64,000 nucleotides of DNA from Labyrinthula sp. Ha (taxonomy: Eukaryota > Sar > Bigyra > Labyrinthulida > Labyrinthulaceae): positions 248,001 through 312,000 of the forward strand of contig JAALGZ010000002.1 of NCBI GenBank assembly GCA_015227615.1, in the 5' to 3' direction. A program made the position numbers and the translations under genes. The notes under the pieces were generated by a model that searched no databases, was not told where the DNA came from, and was given only the letters and a program-made list of their open reading frames with translations. Every line of letters starts with the position of its first letter. Within the stretch, counting starts at the first letter, position 1. Below are positions 58,887 to 64,000 of this stretch, one piece after another.

Positions 58887-61800
58887 TAACAGCTATTAGA
58901 ATTACTACGACTACTTGTAGAGAATTAATAATTTTGATGGTCGCAGGATTACGGGTCCACAATATAAAACTCCATCCAAACTGGAAAGCACAATATACTA
59001 TGTAGCATATTAAGAATTTTAGATTTTTTTGATTTCTTTTCTAAGTTTTTTTAACTTTGTTGACTTAATAATCTTGATGTATTATTAGTTATCTTTCTAA
59101 TGTTCCCAATTATCAATATAATTAGTACTTTTTTATCTTCCGTGAGAAATTAAACTCCTGTAGTTTTAAAAATATCATGGCAAATGTTCCTCTTAACTAC
59201 AGAAATATAAACATCTATTTAGCATTGAGAGACCCAGATTATTATTAGCAAACAAACACATATAAAACAGGATGAGGCAAACAATGCTTAAGATAGTACT
59301 ATATCTGTATGTGAAATGTGAATCCTAAAAATAAACAAGTTAAAATAGTTTTCATATTGAAAATAAGCATAATTTTTCCTAAGTTTTTAAATAGTACGAC
59401 GTGTTTTATCTGCACTTTCTTAGATATCTTCTTAGTATGAACATGTTTCCTAACAGTAACTGGAGTTTGGTATTGTGCATTAGTGGATGGAGTATCTTGG
59501 TTAAGATTCCAGATTAAAATTTCCAAAATGAGCAAAAATTTCATTGACTTTAAACTATATCAGCCTCCAATTTGACCAAAAATCAGTTCCTCTGTTAATA
59601 CAAGTTATTGCGTTAGTTGCAAGAATACAGGGGCTTATATAAATTATTTAATCTTTTTTAAGTTGCATATATATATTGAAAAATCCTATAAGAAGTAAAA
59701 AAATGTTGATCGCAAATATAATTTATCGTGAAAATGTGCTTACTATACTAAGATTACTGCTTAAAACATGTTTCTTAATCATATCAAATCAGAACAGGGA
59801 AGCATAGAATATTTTGCTTTCAAGTTATCAGATAATAGTTAATATATTTTCTATTTTGATAGCTTCAATTTGATGTAAGAAATCGGCTGGTGTTCTTAAG
59901 ATTCTATATTATACAGTTTCTTCTATGGATATACCCTCTATTAAAGACTTGAGCGTTAACTTAGAAAGTATTAAGTTTGTTGAAAATTAGTTCGTACAAT
60001 TTATATGCCAATTGTTCTATTAGAAAAATTTATAAAATATAATGTTTTCAGAAAAAGGGCTGAAACCAAATCAATTTATCTTTGTTCAATAATAAATTTC
60101 AGCAGGATAATATATAGCGGAATACCGTGGAATTCACTTACAGACTTAGATTATCTACAAATATTTTGTGACAAATGTCCATAGTGTTTACTAGATAGAT
60201 TTTCTACTCTTTCCAACCAGGTTGTTAGGATAAACATGTAGATTAGAGAAAGTGTTTTGGTAGGTACAAATAATCTGTAATAGTATCGACATACTGCCTC
60301 TTGGCCCAGGCTGCCGGTATCATTCCAAATTGTTAATTTTAATTAATATAGGATATTTTCATTAGTTTTCAAAAATATCTTCAATAAGAAATAAACCTTC
60401 TCCAGAAAGAAGTTATTCTGCTGTATTAAAAAAAAGCTATTATTAATTTTGACATATCTTCAGGAAATAAGGAACGACGATTCTTGTAGTAGCTTCTAAC
60501 CTAGGTATATATTCCTCGCAATGGATACTTAGAGTTAATGTTCAAGAAAAATATTATATGTTCTGAAAAAAGTAAGAATTTAGTATATATTTGCAAAAAG
60601 TAATTAGCAGTTCGAGGCATGACCTCGAGTAATTTTTTTCAGATTTGGTTTCAAACCAATACCTATATGATAAGGTTCCTATTTTCTGTGCAAAATAGTT
60701 TTGAATATATACGATTGATCATTAGTACTTTTACAAGGAAATAATATAATATTTTATAATATAGCTTAGATACATGTTTCATCACTGCAGTTAAGCTTAC
60801 CATTCGAAATAAATTCTCACCTGAAACGCGTCAGTCCACATGTGTTCTTCATTAATTGTTCCAACCCCGCCATAAAATGACCTATACACCAACCATGTCT
60901 TCGTTTTAGAGTATGATGCATCTTCTGGAAGTTCTTTAATGCTTTTAAGTATTAATTTTGTATGAGTAATAAAAAAGTAGCAAGTATTTGCAAACACTCG
61001 ATACGATACCTGTCTCGATAGGTTGAGCTAGATATTTCTTCCTATATAATTATGTTCCGTTTTCGCTGCCATGAAACAGAATGAAATGGGATCATGACAT
61101 TAATCAGTAGACCTTTTTTGGTTTAAATGTATTTTATTTTCAACAAGCTGCACATCAATATATACTACCCCCTCACATTACTTATTTCTAGGCCACATAT
61201 ACTTTTATAATTAGGCACGCTTATGTCATATGTCGAGAATGGTCAAATGTATACCGCTTAATATGCTAGATCTAAGTTTATGCTGAGAAATGTAATCTAT
61301 AACCAGTAACACATATTAAGATTAATATGACTCAACAGTTTAATATTACTGATAACATTTTTAGTGATTCGTTCTAGACCTTACAATGTCAGAAAATTAA
61401 TGGTAAGCTCACTTTTCTACCATCTTATTTTTGTTTAGGGCAAAGTTACGATCCTAAAAACATGATATTAAGTTATGCTTAGTATAAATGGCTATTTCTA
61501 AATATTTGAGAAGAAAATAATGATGCGTATTTGTACAAAATATGGAATAAGAAAGTCATTATAATTGAAATTAGTAGTACGAGTAATTATTCTTAAATTG
61601 CATTGAAAATTTTACCTCTTAGACTAATAAAACCAACAAGAGCAATTATAAAAAGCAGTAATAGACAATTTATAAAAAGTACATATTTAGCACTACAAAG
61701 ATTCTATTGTTTAATTAATAAACGGTTGGCAATTGTCTTTATCACCAGGGTTAGAACAAATAATAAACCTTACCTAATGACAGTTATCATAGAACTATTC

Positions 61801-64000
61801 ATCACATATTTGAAAAACATTAATAAAAAAAAGAAAAAACTGCTTGCAAAGATTTCAAATTTAAATTTCCAGATAAATAATTCTATTCTTGGGTATCCTG
61901 TTGTTCAAAACTTTAGAAATTGGTGTTTTTTAGATATATGTAAAACTTTAAGACTTTAAATGTATATAGAATGTGGGCTATTCTTGAAAAAAATAAATAT
62001 TCTGAGGAAAAAATAAAGCGTTTCTTCAAACATTTATTCTCAAAGTACCTCCATATTGGTAATTTAACTTTAAGAGATATTTACCCTTAGAAATGTAGCG
62101 CCAACAAGTACTAAATAGCTTGGCAATTGGGTTTTGGATAAATATTTAAAAGTGTATGTCAACTGGCTGATAGTTATATCTGTATTCGGCTTCTTCTTTA
62201 GCTAAAATTGGTTTCTACTTATATCGTTTCATTAAGAAATAAAGCTGTCTCTCAAACTCATATACCTCATTCAAGTAGAAATAGGTCGTTTTATTTGATA
62301 AATTTGTTCCGTAAGAGAACCGTAGACGTTTTTTGAATGTAACAATACAGTAGTTTCATCTTGTTGTTTGCAACAAGGACCTAGTACCGGTAATATAACT
62401 TCCACTGTATTATCGGGGTTTAAACTCTTTCCGCGGCACTCTTTAAAACAATTTCACGTATTAAGTTTTTAGAAAATATTTTTAAGAATTTTATAAAGCT
62501 TTTCTCGCAGATAAATTTAGCGTGTGTGTGTGTCATATACCTTAGTTGGACTACTTGTATAGTTCCATTGTATTTACTTAGTATGAATAGCTTCCTTAGT
62601 TCACTGGATTTTCCTCATTCCTCTTAGCTGCAGCTCTTAAATATTTTTCATATGCAGTATCGTTGTATTTTCTTCCGAGTTTTTGCAGAGTTTACCGAAT
62701 CACTTTATTGCAAAATAATTATTCTACTCTCTGAATCGCTCGACTAGAGTTACTGAGAATTATTATATTTTTATGGAATTATTCAACAATACATCTTACG
62801 GCACATTACCTTCTGGATATAGCATAGTCATGTGCAGTCCTATATGAACTCTAAAGATGAGTCTTCGACAAGATGTTAGGTTTGGTAATCGTCGTTATAA
62901 TAGAATTGCACATATGATATGAAAATTGCATTTTCTTCGGTAATACGTAGCTCATCGATGCAATATGATACTCTATCTGAAGGATTTTTACATGGTTATG
63001 AGTACTGCTAAGTCTTTTTTTATTATAAAAAGTAAAAATTACTAATAAATGAAATTAAAACAGTAAGAATATGTTTGTAAAAACAATAAGTTTATATGGT
63101 TTGACTTTAGATTGATTTCCATCAAAAAACTATTGCACAGTTAAATATCTCTGTAGTCCCCAACATTTATTTTCAACAGCTAAGCAATGCTCTTCGACAC
63201 CCTAGGTATAGTTTTCGTGTTCTATAGTTTCCATCTTTCCTTAATGTCCTTCTTTTGATTGATGGTCATGACATTGAATTTTATTTTACTATGTACAACA
63301 ATTCATGGAAACATTGATCCGTCTCAAGGCACCACTATAATATGTTTATTTTTGCAACATTAATACATTTTTATCTATTTTTGAATTAACTCAGGCAGGA
63401 GTTTGTATATAAAGTTATGGCCTGTTATTCCCTCTCCTCCCACTAAAATAATATATTAAACAAAAAAAACAAAGGTTTGGAAATACGTTCTTTACCCTGA
63501 AAGCTTGGAATATTTTGTATCAAAAAATAAAAAACGTAATATTTATAGAGTTATCATAGGGAAATTTTATGATGAAAAGTCAATGGCAAGTAAACCAGAA
63601 AAATTTCGCAGCTTTTACTCAAGGTATTGATAGGCTAAGCACGTATCATCTTTTGATGAACTAAATACTTTCATTGTGTTTATCTTATATGGTATGTTCT
63701 CTAAAAATTAACAGAATTTTAATTACAAAACTGCATTCTTGAACTGATAATCATGGACGCGTGTAGTTAGAAATTTGTAGTTTTAATTGATTATTGTAAG
63801 ATAACATTCAGCCAAAATTTCAAACATAGTTTTGATGTAATAGCTATTCAAAGATCTATTTAAAAACCAATATTTCGGGTTCCACATTTTATTGGCAATG
63901 ATAGTTCAGTTCAGAATACTTAAATTTTGCGTGTCGAGTATATTGGATTTTGTCTGATTGTCTAGGACTCATGCTAAAGCTAAAAAGCTTAAAACCCCTG
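57325..64000. other. 6.7-kb gene-poor stretch to the window end
   Basis: No gene can be supported. The longest frame (118 codons at 61603, plus) starts at TTG, is dominated by K, I, L and N, and is expected by chance in DNA this AT-rich. A minus-strand frame at 60797-60997 looks more coding-like (ELPEDASYSKTKTWLVYRSF) but has no partner exons. A microsatellite lies at 58828-58884. Confidence 0.5.
58828..58884 (+). repeat. (TAC)19 microsatellite
   Basis: An uninterrupted TAC trinucleotide array of about 19 units, followed by a related but imperfect tail. It is non-coding here. Perfect arrays of this length are usually variable between individuals. Confidence 0.95.

Noticed and set aside
61603-61959. 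118-codon plus-strand frame, at first glance like an organelle-type AT-rich protein
   Set aside because: It starts at TTG, is dominated by K/I/L/N, has no family match, and a frame of this length is expected by chance across 64 kb of AT-rich DNA.

Overview
The window is nuclear DNA from a unicellular eukaryote. It carries spliceosomal introns, eukaryote-only proteins (WDR6, VPS28, FANCM, NEMF/Rqc2, a p21-activated kinase) and the standard genetic code. The DNA is AT-rich. The twelve introns I could place are all 28-32 nt long, with GT...AG ends and a pyrimidine-rich tail. Introns this short are known from a few protists such as Blastocystis and Paramecium, but the sequence alone does not let me assign a lineage. 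Most genes are intronless; introns occur only in the WDR6 gene (6), the PAK kinase (4) and two metallopeptidase pseudogenes (1 each).

Layout. Positions 1-13660 hold no gene I can support. At 13661-14870 a divergent pair shares a 46-bp promoter that contains a perfect TGACGTCA palindrome; the left gene fuses a BED-type zinc finger to a small heat shock (alpha-crystallin) domain. A fragment of a possible BED relative lies at 15.6-15.8 kb. NEMF/Rqc2 (19360-21981) is preceded by a 65-codon ORF whose stop overlaps the NEMF start (ATGA). After a 3.8-kb empty stretch come a UQCC1/Cbp3 complex III chaperone with an added C-terminal WW domain (25798-26802) and a FANCM/Mph1 helicase (27203-29626). Another 8 kb is empty. 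VPS28 (37709-38338) then opens a dense block: WDR6 in seven exons (38627-42005), a voltage-sensor membrane protein with a C-terminal RGS domain (42054-44222), a cyclic-nucleotide-gated-type channel (46295-44256, minus) and a PAK kinase in five exons (47917-46477, minus). Positions 48-53 kb contain a decayed LINE. Positions 53-57.3 kb hold two tandem, broken copies of a membrane-anchored zinc metallopeptidase. The rest is empty apart from a (TAC)19 microsatellite.

How the genes fit together. NEMF (stalled ribosomes) and WDR6 (tRNA wobble methylation) concern translation. UQCC1 assembles mitochondrial complex III, FANCM handles stalled replication forks and VPS28 is in ESCRT-I. The block at 42-48 kb is the most striking. 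A predicted voltage-sensing RGS protein, a cyclic-nucleotide-type cation channel and a CRIB-containing kinase are three signalling genes in a row, with only 33 bp between the first two. The RGS protein has the layout of protist transmembrane cyclases with a voltage sensor, but with an RGS domain where the cyclase would be. I consider it the best candidate in this window for an undescribed system: membrane-potential control of heterotrimeric G-protein signalling.
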